From positions 1 to 64,000 of the forward strand of contig JAYFOV010000008.1 of assembly GCA_034928535.1 (NCBI GenBank): DNA of 64,000 nt, in the 5' to 3' direction. Each line of letters begins with the position of its first letter. The stretch's first letter is position 1. The notes below the pieces were generated by a model. That model worked only from the letters and a program-made list of their open reading frames with translations. It ran no database searches and was not told where the DNA came from. Origin of the DNA: CAXXOK01 sp001604115. GTDB taxonomy: Bacteria; Bacillota; Clostridia; Christensenellales; Aristaeellaceae. Shown here in pieces: positions 33,400-42,540 of the stretch. Both the position numbers and the translations under genes were made by a program.

Positions 33400-34529
33400 G
33401 CTTTCCCATCCTCCATGGTCTTCCGAAAAAAATGTGCCAAGAGCTGCACGTTTTCCGCCAGGTCAAATCCGGCGGCTTGAAGAACCGCTTGCACGTCCCG
33501 GCGCGGCGCAGCGGCATGCATCGCGCTTTCCATAGCGGCCGCCCAGCGTTCCGGGTCGTCAATGGGCAAAAACGTAACTGCCTCCACAATTTTGGTTTCT
33601 GCCGGAGAACCAAAGGAGAGGAGGCAAGGCAGCCCGGCTGCTTGGGCCTCCACCGCCACCAAACTGAGCCCTTCAAACAAGGAGGGCAGCACAAAGAGAT
33701 CCGCAGCCTGCAATAATGCCGGCACATCCTGCCGGAAGCCAGTAAAAATCACACTGTTTGTAACGCCAAGCGCTTCTGCCTGCGCCTGTGCAGCGGCCAT
33801 GCCATCCCCTTCGCCCACCAGGAGCAATCTGGCCTGAGGCTGTCGTTGGGCGAGTTTTGCAAATGCCTCGATCAGGAACGGGTGGTTTTTCTGTGCTTGA
33901 AAACGGCCAACATGCGCGACCACATAACACTCATCCAACCGCATGGACGCACGGCACGCGGCGCGCACCTCCGGTTGAAAAGCAAAGCGCGCTACCTCCA
34001 CAGCGTTTTGGATGATCCGGTAACGCTCGCCAACCCGCAGCGCTTCGGGAAACGCCCACGCACCTGCCTTGGGGGAACATGCCCAGAAATCCGTGGCAAT
34101 GCGGTCAATGCGCGCCCGGTTCCGGCGGTGCAGGATGCCCCGCAACCGTCCTTTCAGGCTCAGATCCATATTGTCTGAATTGTGGCTGTGGAAAATGCGG
34201 GTGGGAATGCGGTAACGCGCCGCATAGCGCAATGGTTCCACATTATTCATCATACAGTCGTTTTCCCAGTACACTGCATAATCAGCCGCATGCTTGCGAA
34301 AAAAGGCATCCAGCGCCCGGTAATAAGCCAGCGGCGCGCGGCTGCGCTGTGGCAGGAAGTACACGTGCCCACCCATTTGTTCGATGCGCTGCTGAAAGGC
34401 ACAGCACGGGTAGCGGCACAGAAAATCAAACTGGAAACCTTGCTCGGCCAGTTTTTCACAATAGTTCATCACGAAGGTTTCAATGCCCCCTACTTGATCC
34501 GTCATCCCGCCAATGAGTATCTTTTTCAT
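33396..34529 (-). CDS. GT4-family glycosyltransferase
   Basis: 377 residues with a GT-B fold: GGIETFVMNYCEKLAEQG at the N-terminus, VAHVGRFQAQKNH opening the donor half and LPSLFEGLSLVAVEAQAAGLP, the EX7E retaining motif. It probably adds one sugar to the growing surface glycan on the inner membrane face. Overlaps its neighbours at both ends (4 bp each), so translation is coupled. Confidence 0.88.
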   Translation of the reverse strand: MKKILIGGMTDQVGGIETFVMNYCEKLAEQGFQFDFLCRYPCCAFQQRIEQMGGHVYFLPQRSRAPLAYYRALDAFFRKHAADYAVYWENDCMMNNVEPLRYAARYRIPTRIFHSHNSDNMDLSLKGRLRGILHRRNRARIDRIATDFWACSPKAGAWAFPEALRVGERYRIIQNAVEVARFAFQPEVRAACRASMRLDECYVVAHVGRFQAQKNHPFLIEAFAKLAQRQPQARLLLVGEGDGMAAAQAQAEALGVTNSVIFTGFRQDVPALLQAADLFVLPSLFEGLSLVAVEAQAAGLPCLLSFGSPAETKIVEAVTFLPIDDPERWAAAMESAMHAAAPRRDVQAVLQAAGFDLAENVQLLAHFFRKTMEDGKA

Positions 34530-35536
34530 ACTGCGACCCCCTTGGCACGGCGCGCGTACCAGCGCATCAGCCTTTTAACCGGGCGGTAAGCCAGCGTCAG
34601 CCCAAGCGCCAGACATTTTCGCACAACCGGGATGTCTCCCGCTATAAGCCGCAAAACACCTGCACGCAGCCGCTTGCGCCACAGCCTTTCCTGTGCCAGA
34701 AAGCGTTGATCCGTAGAAGGTTCATCATGCAGGATCAAACGGCACAGCAAGGTAAAATTAACCCTGTGCAGATTCAGCTCCGCCCATGGGAGCAAGTCAG
34801 GCCGGTTAGCGCTGGCATCCACCACCACATCCTGCCATATGCGTTCCAGCCCCAGATCTCGTTCGGAAAATCCACTTCTGGTAAGGCTTTCCGGATTTTG
34901 ATAATAGTTGTACAGCGGTTGCTCCGTTTCTACGATCGCGCTGGCCTGCCGGAAAGCACGGTAGGTAAACCATACGTCCTCCCCATCAGATATGCCTTCC
35001 GGAAATCGCACGGCCTCCAACGTTGCCCGGCGATACAGGCGGTTCATCACATAGAAAATGCATTTTTGCGTGCCGATTCTAAAAAAATCTCGCCAGTAGG
35101 CATCCGGCGCGGCTGTTTTGACCTCATACACCGCCGTCTCCAGCAGCGCTGTGTTGCCGTCTGTATGTCGCAAGCCACAAATGGCGATATCGGCGCGGCT
35201 TTGCTGTAGCATCTGCAGGAGTGTTTCATACATGGCTGGCTCACACCAATCGTCGCTATCCACAAAGCCAATAAAGTCTCCCTGCGCAACCGCCAGGCCG
35301 GCATTGCGTGCCTTGCTCACTCCGCCGTTTGGCAGGTGGAGCACTTTGACACGCTCGTCTTGCCTGGCATAGGCATCGCATAGCGATCCGCTGCCATCGG
35401 GCGATCCGTCATCGACCAGGATGATTTCTAGCGCCGTATACGTTTGCCCCAGCAGCGCATCCACGCATCGGGGAAGCGTGCGCTCCGCACGCCACAATGG
35501 CACGATCACCGATATCAACGGAGCGGAGCCGTCCAT
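34526..35536 (-). CDS. GT2-family glycosyltransferase
   Basis: 336 residues, GT-A fold. ISVIVPLWRAERTLPRCVDALLGQTY, the donor loop DDGSPDGS, NAGLAVAQGDFIGFVDSDDW with the DxD-type metal site, and GEDVWFTYRAF as catalytic-base region. The ATG at 35536 follows GGGAGGAATG; upstream in-frame residues are not needed. Third gene of the minus-strand set, 59 bp after the next gene. Confidence 0.88.
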   Translation of the reverse strand: MDGSAPLISVIVPLWRAERTLPRCVDALLGQTYTALEIILVDDGSPDGSGSLCDAYARQDERVKVLHLPNGGVSKARNAGLAVAQGDFIGFVDSDDWCEPAMYETLLQMLQQSRADIAICGLRHTDGNTALLETAVYEVKTAAPDAYWRDFFRIGTQKCIFYVMNRLYRRATLEAVRFPEGISDGEDVWFTYRAFRQASAIVETEQPLYNYYQNPESLTRSGFSERDLGLERIWQDVVVDASANRPDLLPWAELNLHRVNFTLLCRLILHDEPSTDQRFLAQERLWRKRLRAGVLRLIAGDIPVVRKCLALGLTLAYRPVKRLMRWYARRAKGVAV

Positions 35537-35595
35537 GCTTTCATTCCTCCCTACGCTGTGTTGCCTGCCCAAGGCGGGTTTTTCCTGAACTGCCG

Positions 35596-36567
35596 CTAAC
35601 CGCGGCTATGGCCAAAGCGCCGCCGGATACGTCCCAGCGTGCTGGTGACGGTGAGCCAAGGGTGCCGCGCAAACAGCGCTGCCAGCTTGATCGGTTGCCG
35701 TTTGGCCGCATGAAATGCGAGCAGAAATGCGCGTTTGCGGATTCGGCGTTCCCGCCATTGGGTGTACCATCGCCGGATCGCCACCGGATCACTTGCGTAG
35801 CGGTACTGCTCGTTTTCATATATCAAATCGGAATCACGGATGTAGGCGTCATGGAAACCCAGCTCCGCGCTGGCGCCGCCCTGCCTGTAGCGGATGGCGG
35901 GCTGATCCCACAGGCGAATGGGCACGCCCATACGCAGCAAACGCAGGTTCATCGGGTAATCTTCCACCAGCCGGTATTGTTCGTCAAAATAGCCGTACTG
36001 CTCCAGCGACGCTTTTGTACGTGCTGTGCAGCAACCCATGATATAATTGATCTGGCACAGATCCTGATACAGCGCTTCCGGCGACATGCTGCGCATGTGC
36101 TCCGCCTGACGCGCGTCAGGCACCGTGTACAGGTGTCTGCGCATATGCTGATCATACACCAAAGCGCGTGCACACATTACATTCGCGCCTGTTTCCTTGA
36201 ATTCATGCACCCACTGTGTTATAATCGTTTCCGATACAAACGCATCCCCGGCGGAGAGGCAAAACAGATAAACTCCGCTCGCATGGTGAAACGCCTTGTT
36301 AATGTTGCGCACAGTCCCCCGGTTTTCCGTTTCCCGCAGCACGCGCAGCGTCCAACCGGTCCGGTTGGCCTGATCAAAGCGTGCCCGAATCTCCGCCTCT
36401 GGAAAATGCTGCGATCCATCGTCGCTGATGATGTATTCCACCAGCGGGTAATCCTGCGCCAGAACAGAGTCGATGCTTTCAAACAGGTGTGCGCTGTTGT
36501 AACTCAAGGTGACGATGCTCACCAGCGGCGCACCGCCGGCAGGGTTCGCCCTTGCTAAAATGGCCAC
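35596..36567 (-). CDS. GT2-family glycosyltransferase
   Basis: 323 residues, GT-A fold: VSIVTLSYNSAHLFESIDSVLAQDYPLVEYI, donor loop SDDGSQ, NRGTVRNINKAF and LSAGDAFV in place of the canonical DxD region, then MGCCTARTKASLE. The N-terminus is similar to that of the GT2 at 46492, suggesting related specificity. Starts with a GTG at 36567 after AAAGGGTG. First gene of the minus-strand operon, divergent from fdtA. Confidence 0.85.
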   Translation of the reverse strand: MAILARANPAGGAPLVSIVTLSYNSAHLFESIDSVLAQDYPLVEYIISDDGSQHFPEAEIRARFDQANRTGWTLRVLRETENRGTVRNINKAFHHASGVYLFCLSAGDAFVSETIITQWVHEFKETGANVMCARALVYDQHMRRHLYTVPDARQAEHMRSMSPEALYQDLCQINYIMGCCTARTKASLEQYGYFDEQYRLVEDYPMNLRLLRMGVPIRLWDQPAIRYRQGGASAELGFHDAYIRDSDLIYENEQYRYASDPVAIRRWYTQWRERRIRKRAFLLAFHAAKRQPIKLAALFARHPWLTVTSTLGRIRRRFGHSRG

Positions 36568-36609
36568 GTTTTCACCCTTTTCTTTCTCATCGGGCGTGTT
36601 AACGTGATT

Positions 36610-36638
36610 AATGTAACATAATCAACCAAGGCTGTCAA
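36610..36638 (-). promoter_or_regulatory. Promoter for the minus-strand glycosyltransferase operon
   Basis: Minus strand TTGACA (36638-36633), 17-bp spacer, TACATT (36615-36610). The -35 is perfect, the -10 matches four of six. Lies 43 bp before the GTG. No equally good plus-strand promoter for fdtA was found in the same gap. Confidence 0.55.
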
Positions 36639-36671
36639 TCTGGCGCCACGGTACATAAGGAGGCTCCCCCG

Positions 36672-37118
36672 ATGGTAACCAACACACGCCTGCTGCAGTT
36701 TCGGGATATCCGCGATCCGCGGAATCCTGATTTTTATGGGCACCTGACCCCGGTGTCTGCCGGGAAAGAAATCCCCTTCGACATCCGCCGGGTTTACTAT
36801 ATCTATGGCGTGGATGCCGCGGCAGAGCGCGGTTTTCACTCCCACCGTGCGCTTGAACAGGTATTGATCTGTTTGAGCGGCAGCGTGCGCATCCGCGTCA
36901 AGACCCCCTTCCAGGAGGAGGTCGTACTGCTGGATCAAGGTCACATCGGCCTATATATCGGCCCGTATGTTTGGCGGGAAATGTTTGATTTCAGCGAGCA
37001 TGCGGCGCTGCTGGTGCTGGCCTCGCAGGATTATGACGAGCACGATTACTACCGTACCTACCAGGAATACGAGGCGGACGCGCGTGCGTACTTTACCCAG
37101 AAAACGGAGGAGCTGTAA
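36672..37118 (+). CDS. fdtA: dTDP-4-keto-6-deoxyglucose 3,4-ketoisomerase (FdtA-like cupin)
   Basis: 148-residue single cupin of the WxcM/FdtA type. Signatures: IPFDIRRVYYIYGV, RGFHSHRALEQVLICLSG with the catalytic histidines, and the C-terminal LLVLASQDYDEHDYYRTYQEY, which is very characteristic. The family converts dTDP-4-keto-6-deoxyglucose to the 3-keto sugar (galacto- or gluco-configured, FdtA versus QdtA), which cannot be decided by eye. AAGGAGG precedes the ATG. Next gene is the matching aminotransferase, 2 bp away. Confidence 0.86.
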   Translation: MVTNTRLLQFRDIRDPRNPDFYGHLTPVSAGKEIPFDIRRVYYIYGVDAAAERGFHSHRALEQVLICLSGSVRIRVKTPFQEEVVLLDQGHIGLYIGPYVWREMFDFSEHAALLVLASQDYDEHDYYRTYQEYEADARAYFTQKTEEL

Positions 37119-37120
37119 GC

Positions 37121-38215
37121 ATGAATGTGCCTTTTGCCACCATGGATCGGATGCATGCTGCCATCCGCCAGGAGATGCTGGATGCTTTTGCAAAATGCTA
37201 TGATCAGGGCTGGTTTATCCAAGGGGAGCAATGCGCGGCCTTTGAACGCGAGTTTGCCGCATATTGCGGCACGCAGCACTGCGTTGGTCTGGCGACGGGG
37301 CTGGATGCCATCTATCTGGCGCTGAGGGCGCTGGATATCGGTGCCGGCGATGAAGTCATCATCCCGGGCAATACCTTTGTGGCCACTGCGCTGGCCGTTT
37401 CCTATGCAGGCGCCACGGTGGTCACCGTGGATCCTGAACCGGACACCTACAACCTGAACCCGGCGCTCTTGGCCACCGCGCTCACCGAGCGCACGCGCGC
37501 CATTATTCCCGTTCATCTGTACGGCCAATCCGCACAGATGGATCAAATTTGCGCTTTTGCCAAGCAGCATGGCCTCTATGTTGTGGAGGATTGCGCTCAA
37601 GCGCATGGGGCGCATTTCCAGGGTAAACATGTCGGCAATTTTGGTGATGTGGGCTGCTTCAGTTTTTACCCCGGAAAAAATCTTGGCGCCTTGGGCGATG
37701 GCGGAGCCGTGGTCACCAACGATCCCAAGCTGGCAGCCCGTATCCGTGCATTGGGCAACTACGGCAGCGCGAAGAAATACCTGCACGTTGAAAAAGGCAC
37801 CAATAGCCGGCTGGATGAAGTACAGGCCGCGCTCTTGCGTGTGAAGCTCACACACTTGGATGATTATTGCCAGGAACGTGACACAATCGCGCAACGCTAT
37901 CTGGCAGGCATCCACAACCCTCGCATCACCTTGCCCACTGTGGCGCCGCAGCGAAATCACGTATGGCATATTTTTGCGATCCTTTGTCCGCAGCGGGATG
38001 CGTTGCGCGATCATCTGACCCAAAACGGGATCGCAACCCTGATCCATTACCCCATTCCCGTGGCCGACCAACCCTGCTATGCTCAGGAGCAACTGACCAA
38101 GACTCCGCTGACCGAACGGTTGGCCAGTCAGCAGATCAGCCTGCCGCTGTACATCGGCATGACGGATGCGGAAATCGATTATGTGATCGAGCAACTAAAC
38201 GCCTTCACTGCCTAA
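37121..38215 (+). CDS. fdtB: DegT/DnrJ/EryC1/StrS sugar aminotransferase (FdtB-like)
   Basis: PLP-dependent enzyme of 364 residues that would put an amino group on C3 of the keto sugar made by FdtA. Motifs: GLATGLDAIYLALRAL, GDEVIIPGNTFVATALA, VVEDCAQAHGA with the PLP-binding aspartate, FYPGKNLGALGDGGA with the PLP lysine, and NSRLDEVQAALLR. 2 bp after fdtA and 19 bp before the acetyltransferase gene. Gives dTDP-3-amino-3,6-dideoxyhexose (Fuc3N or Qui3N). Confidence 0.9.
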   Translation: MNVPFATMDRMHAAIRQEMLDAFAKCYDQGWFIQGEQCAAFEREFAAYCGTQHCVGLATGLDAIYLALRALDIGAGDEVIIPGNTFVATALAVSYAGATVVTVDPEPDTYNLNPALLATALTERTRAIIPVHLYGQSAQMDQICAFAKQHGLYVVEDCAQAHGAHFQGKHVGNFGDVGCFSFYPGKNLGALGDGGAVVTNDPKLAARIRALGNYGSAKKYLHVEKGTNSRLDEVQAALLRVKLTHLDDYCQERDTIAQRYLAGIHNPRITLPTVAPQRNHVWHIFAILCPQRDALRDHLTQNGIATLIHYPIPVADQPCYAQEQLTKTPLTERLASQQISLPLYIGMTDAEIDYVIEQLNAFTA

Positions 38216-38234
38216 GCGGGGACAGGAGGTTTTC

Positions 38235-39035
38235 ATGAACCAAATATCGGACAAAGCGACCCTGATGCCCGGCGTGATCCTGGGGGATGACGTCATTATC
38301 GAGGAGGATGTGTATATCGATTATTACTGCATCATCCGCGATCATGTGCGCATCGGCAGGGGTTCCTACATCGGTGCTCGTTGTATTCTTGGCGAGTATT
38401 TGGCGGATTTTGTGAACCGCCGCGAGCGCAATCCCCATCCCCTGACCATTGGCGAGGGCGCCGTTATCCGCAGCGAAACCATTATCTATGGCGATACGGT
38501 CATTGGCGCGCGCTTCCAGACCGGGCACCGCGTGACCATCCGGGAAAACACCATCATTGGGGATGATGTGCGCATCGGCACACTTTCGGATGTCCAGGGG
38601 CACTGCACCATTGACGATCACGCCAGCTTGCACAGCAAAGTGTTTGTAGCCCCCAATGCCCACATCGGCAAATATGCATGGCTTTCCCCCTGCGCCACGC
38701 TGACCAACGACCCCACGCCCCCCAGCGAAGTGGAGCAAGGTGTTGTACTGGAGGCTTTTTCTACCGTGGCGGCGGGCGCGATCGTGCTGCCGGGCGTACG
38801 TGTGCACACAGACGGAATCGTGGCCGCGGGCGCAATTGCCACACGCGATGTGCCCCCCGGGCGTATCGTGGTCGGCAACCCGGCAAGGGATCGCGGGGAT
38901 GTAACGCAGATTAAAAATCGTGATACCGGCGAGCAAGCCTATCCATGGCGGCACCATTTTGACCGGGGCATGCCATGGCATGGCATTGGCTACGCCGCAT
39001 GGCGATCTGAAAACGATCTGGATCTGCCGGAATAA
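38235..39035 (+). CDS. fdtC: Left-handed beta-helix sugar N-acyltransferase (FdtC-like)
   Basis: 266 residues with many hexapeptide repeats (for example GDDVIIEEDVYIDYYCIIRDHVRIG, TIGEGAVIRSETIIYGDTVIG, IGKYAWLSPCATL). Repeated I/L/V-G-x4 turns run from residue 10 to about 215; the last 45 residues are a non-helical tail. Position after fdtA-fdtB makes 3-N-acetylation of the dTDP-amino sugar the likely role. Longer than typical FdtC/QdtC, so another acyl donor is possible. ACAGGAGG precedes the ATG. Confidence 0.78.
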   Translation: MNQISDKATLMPGVILGDDVIIEEDVYIDYYCIIRDHVRIGRGSYIGARCILGEYLADFVNRRERNPHPLTIGEGAVIRSETIIYGDTVIGARFQTGHRVTIRENTIIGDDVRIGTLSDVQGHCTIDDHASLHSKVFVAPNAHIGKYAWLSPCATLTNDPTPPSEVEQGVVLEAFSTVAAGAIVLPGVRVHTDGIVAAGAIATRDVPPGRIVVGNPARDRGDVTQIKNRDTGEQAYPWRHHFDRGMPWHGIGYAAWRSENDLDLPE

Positions 39036-39048
39036 AGCCTATTATGTC

Positions 39049-39098
39049 AAGCGCTGCACGCTTCCTCCTTCTTTGCGGGGAGCGTGCAGCGCTTTCTT
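39049..39098 (+). terminator. Terminator of the fdtABC-like operon
   Basis: AGCGCTGCACGCT (39050-39062) pairs perfectly with AGCGTGCAGCGCT (39081-39093), followed by TTCTTT. It ends the plus-strand sugar genes. Confidence 0.88.
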
Positions 39099-39135
39099 TG
39101 CCGTTTTCAGGAGCTTATGTGGGGCTGTATGTGCA

Positions 39136-39175
39136 ACAGGAAGGGTGCTCGCGGTGAGCACCCTTCCTGTTTTTG
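39136..39175. terminator. Second perfect hairpin between convergent genes
   Basis: ACAGGAAGGGTGCTC (39136-39150) and GAGCACCCTTCCTGT (39156-39170) form a 15-bp perfect stem with a 5-base loop; TTTT follows on the plus strand. For the minus-strand surface gene it gives a hairpin without a T tract. Confidence 0.82.
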
Positions 39176-39203
39176 AAACCAAGGCGCATTTGTGCCTTCG
39201 TCG

Positions 39204-42200
39204 TTAGTCTGCCATGGTGAGCATCGGCGTGATGTTGGTGAGCGCAAAGCCCCAGTACTGAACACTCGCGTTGCTGACCAACGTTACGGTTGCGGAGCTG
39301 CCCGTCACCGTGATCGTTTGTCCCTGCAACTGTGTGCCGGAGAACTGCCCCACCATCGTGCCAGCCGCATTGTAGATGTAAATGAAATCTGCGTTGGCTT
39401 CTGTGCGGGTGTTGGTGGAGAAAGTCAGCCGCAGGTAGTTGGCGCCCGGGATGCTGTACGTGTAGGAGTACGTGGAGTTGGCCGCGTAGTTGTGCGGTGT
39501 TTGCATGTTGGCGGCAGTCCAATCCGGCCAAGCCGCCGTAGTGGCGCTCACCGCTGTCGATTGGGTACCGGTCATCCGGCTGAAGTTAACAATCTGGTAG
39601 GGCTCCACCACATAGCTGTACGAGCTGCCCGGCGTGAGTGCCCCGCCGCTCTTGCCATCCTCGTAGCGGGTGCCTGTGGTTTCACCAATCTTGGTATACA
39701 CCCCAGATCCCGTTAGCCGATAGATGTTGTAACCGCTTGCGTCAGTAACGGCATTCCAAGCGATCACGATGCTGGTCCGGTCAACTGTGCCATACGCGCC
39801 AAGCACCGTGGGCTTGGCCAGCACACGAGCACCCATGGGCGCGGTATAGGCGCTGTAATACCGGATGCCGTTGACCACCTTGAACGTGCGCACCTTGTAG
39901 TAGTAATAGCCTGCAGACAGCCCTGTATCGGTATAAGAGAGCACGTTTTGTGCATCGGTAATGAAGGAGTAGCCGTAGTCCCTGTAGCTGGAGCGGTAAA
40001 TGGCATAGCCATCCACCACGCTGCTGCCACTGGCGGTCCAGCTCAGGTTGATGCCATTCGTCTGGTATGGCACAACTTCCGTCATCACGGGCACATTGGT
40101 CATCAGGCAATTCACTTCGCCGCTGCGCAGGCCATACGTGTGATCAAAAGCCGGTGTGTAGCTCCGCCGCACAATGCCGCGCACGGAGAAGAAGTATACC
40201 TGCCCCGCCGTGAGACCGTTGATGGTGAGGCTGGTGCCGCTCGTTTCCACCACTGTGGGGCTGGAGCTGCCTGCCGTTGTGGCATAATACACGCGGTATG
40301 AGGTTGCTCCCTGAACACTGGTCCACGAAAGCGTGGCAGAGTCTGTGGTTGTAGCGGTGATGCTGATGTCCGGCGCAATCATGAACACGAACGGCCGTGC
40401 TTCAGAAAGCGGTCCCTGGTATACCGTACCATTGATCAGGCCGCGCGGGCGGATACGGTAATAATAGGTTTGCCCCGTGATCAGCCCATTGTCCGTGAAG
40501 CTGTTGCCCTCAATGTAGCCAATGTGCACATAGCTGGATGCGCTATCCCCACGGTACACATAGTACCCAATGGCGCCAAACACCTTATCCCAGGTGATTG
40601 TGGCGCTCGTGGAGCCCGTCGGCACGATGCTCTTGGGCGTGGTGGCGCTCAGGCTCATGAACGTTGCAATGGACGAATAGCCGCTGCAGCGCGTTGCGCC
40701 GCCGTTGTTGCGGTATGCCAGGAGTTTATAGTAGTATGCCTGCCCCGCACTGGTTGTACTGTCCACATAGGTATAGACCCCTCCGCTGGAGGCGACCGTT
40801 CCCGTGTAGATCACCTGAAACCCGTGCGTAGCAAAGTTGGAACGGTAGATCGAAAATCCGGTTTCACTGCCCGGGTAGGCGCTCATTTTCCAGGTCAGTT
40901 GCGCGCTGGTCGCGCTGCCTGCAATCGCCGTGGTCAGTGCCGTGGGCGCATAGACAGAGGTCTGCATGGTGCAGAAAGGACCCTCAAATGTCTGCTCTAC
41001 CCCGCCGCTGACGGACACCTTAATAGCGCAGACATAGTAGGTTGCAACTTCGCCGGCGGCCAGCGTCGCGTCATAATAGAACGTATCAGACAGTTCGGCA
41101 ATTTTGTCCGCAGCTGTGGTTCCGTTCTTGTAAATATGATAGCCGCTTGCCCCTGTGACGGGCGTCCATTGCAGGTATGCGCGGGATGCGCCCACATAGT
41201 TCGCCGTCACACGCACAGGCCTGTCCAGCGCTACATAGTGCGCCATGAGCCGGTTGGAAAGCGCCGTCGTGTAAAAGCTGTTGAAAGCCTTGATCACGTA
41301 AGTGTTATCGGCGTTTTTCACGGGGTTCTTATCCACATAGTTATAGGTGTTGGCGGCGCTGTATGCCGGCAGCACCGTAGCAATGTACTTGGCTCCGCCG
41401 GTCGTAGCACGGTAAATGTAATATCCGTCCGCATTGGCTGTGCCCTGCCAGTTGATCTGGATGCCGCTTGCCCCCAGGGTTTGCACTGAGGTGATCACTG
41501 GATCCGCCCCGATGGTCAGGCGGAAGCTTGCCGCGGCCGCCGAGGAAGCGCCGTAATAAGTGGCGGTGGAGGAATACTGCCGCACTGCCTGCACCTTATA
41601 GTACTGGATCAGTCCGGTCTGTGTTTTGCCAATCTTCGCACTGGTTGCGCCATCGGTAATGGTGGCGACCACCGCGAAACCAGAGCTTGGGCTGCTGCTT
41701 CGCAACACACGGTAGCCATTGGCATTGCTCACAGCACCCCAGGTAACGGTCACATTGCCGCTGCCGAAGGCTTCGCTCACACTGCTGACCACCGGCTTGG
41801 CCAAGCCCATCGCCGTGCGGAAGCCGGAGATATCCCCGTCCACCGCGCTGCTGCTGGCACCCCGCTTGGCCTGCATCTTGAAATAGCAAACCTGGCCGTT
41901 TAGCGCAGCATTCGTCACGGTAGCAGAAAGCGCAGTCGTGTTGCCCACGACGCTGTAGCTGTCATAAGGGTTGGTGGACATGAGGATGTCATACGAGCCG
42001 GCATACTTGACGGCCGACCACGTCAGTTTGACGGTGTACTCGCTCAAAATGCTAATGGAAAACACGGGTGTCTCCAGCTTGTAAGCCTTGGCCATCAGCG
42101 GCTCCACGGAGGGTGCAACCGTCTCAGTAGGCTGAGGTGATGCCGTATCACCAGCCGGAGCCGTGGCGACCGGGGTCGCCGTCACACTGGGGGACTCCGT

Positions 42201-42473
42201 CAGCTCCGCAGTGGGCTCAGCGGTCGGTTCAACCGTCGGGGCCAGTGTTGGCTCGGACGTGGGTGCGTCCGTTGGCTCAGCCGTGGGTTCAGCCGTCGGT
42301 ACCGCGGTGGGATCAGCCGTTGCTGTGGGCTGCGGGGTATCCAATACCACTGCATCGGTCGTTTCCGTGGCGGCCGGGGCTTCCGCCACGGCATACAGCA
42401 CGGGCATTGCAGTAAACATCAGCGCTAAAAGAATCGACAGCACTTTACGCAAGAATTTTGCCTGCCAGAACAT
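39204..42473 (-). CDS. Secreted modular protein: Thr/Pro/Glu repeats, about ten fibronectin-III-like repeats, C-terminal CUB-like module
   Basis: 1089 residues. Signal peptide (FLRKVLSILLALMFTAMPVLYAVAEA), a PTAEPTAEPTDAPTSEPT-type stalk (about 50-105), then repeated roughly 90-residue FN3-like units, each with a W-x-x-V...GYxVYR/YxIYR core and a YYYKVR-type strand, up to about residue 980. The last 105 residues are CUB-like (HNYAANSTYSYTYSIPG, LTFSTNTRTEANADFIYIYN, WGFALTNI) and align well with the CUB-like module of the caspase-bearing protein at 28764-32096. No protease domain and no visible sorting signal. The ATG at 42473 follows GGAGGAAG; a longer in-frame start lacks a signal peptide. 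67 bp downstream of the exporter ATPase gene, so probably in that operon. Likely adhesin or wall/glycan-binding protein. Confidence 0.82.
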   Translation of the reverse strand: MFWQAKFLRKVLSILLALMFTAMPVLYAVAEAPAATETTDAVVLDTPQPTATADPTAVPTAEPTAEPTDAPTSEPTLAPTVEPTAEPTAELTESPSVTATPVATAPAGDTASPQPTETVAPSVEPLMAKAYKLETPVFSISILSEYTVKLTWSAVKYAGSYDILMSTNPYDSYSVVGNTTALSATVTNAALNGQVCYFKMQAKRGASSSAVDGDISGFRTAMGLAKPVVSSVSEAFGSGNVTVTWGAVSNANGYRVLRSSSPSSGFAVVATITDGATSAKIGKTQTGLIQYYKVQAVRQYSSTATYYGASSAAAASFRLTIGADPVITSVQTLGASGIQINWQGTANADGYYIYRATTGGAKYIATVLPAYSAANTYNYVDKNPVKNADNTYVIKAFNSFYTTALSNRLMAHYVALDRPVRVTANYVGASRAYLQWTPVTGASGYHIYKNGTTAADKIAELSDTFYYDATLAAGEVATYYVCAIKVSVSGGVEQTFEGPFCTMQTSVYAPTALTTAIAGSATSAQLTWKMSAYPGSETGFSIYRSNFATHGFQVIYTGTVASSGGVYTYVDSTTSAGQAYYYKLLAYRNNGGATRCSGYSSIATFMSLSATTPKSIVPTGSTSATITWDKVFGAIGYYVYRGDSASSYVHIGYIEGNSFTDNGLITGQTYYYRIRPRGLINGTVYQGPLSEARPFVFMIAPDISITATTTDSATLSWTSVQGATSYRVYYATTAGSSSPTVVETSGTSLTINGLTAGQVYFFSVRGIVRRSYTPAFDHTYGLRSGEVNCLMTNVPVMTEVVPYQTNGINLSWTASGSSVVDGYAIYRSSYRDYGYSFITDAQNVLSYTDTGLSAGYYYYKVRTFKVVNGIRYYSAYTAPMGARVLAKPTVLGAYGTVDRTSIVIAWNAVTDASGYNIYRLTGSGVYTKIGETTGTRYEDGKSGGALTPGSSYSYVVEPYQIVNFSRMTGTQSTAVSATTAAWPDWTAANMQTPHNYAANSTYSYTYSIPGANYLRLTFSTNTRTEANADFIYIYNAAGTMVGQFSGTQLQGQTITVTGSSATVTLVSNASVQYWGFALTNITPMLTMAD

Positions 42474-42540
42474 GAGCGTCACTTCCTCCACATGTAATCC
42501 AGATGTATGATCATCCCATTCGGGCAATCAGCCGGCCAGG

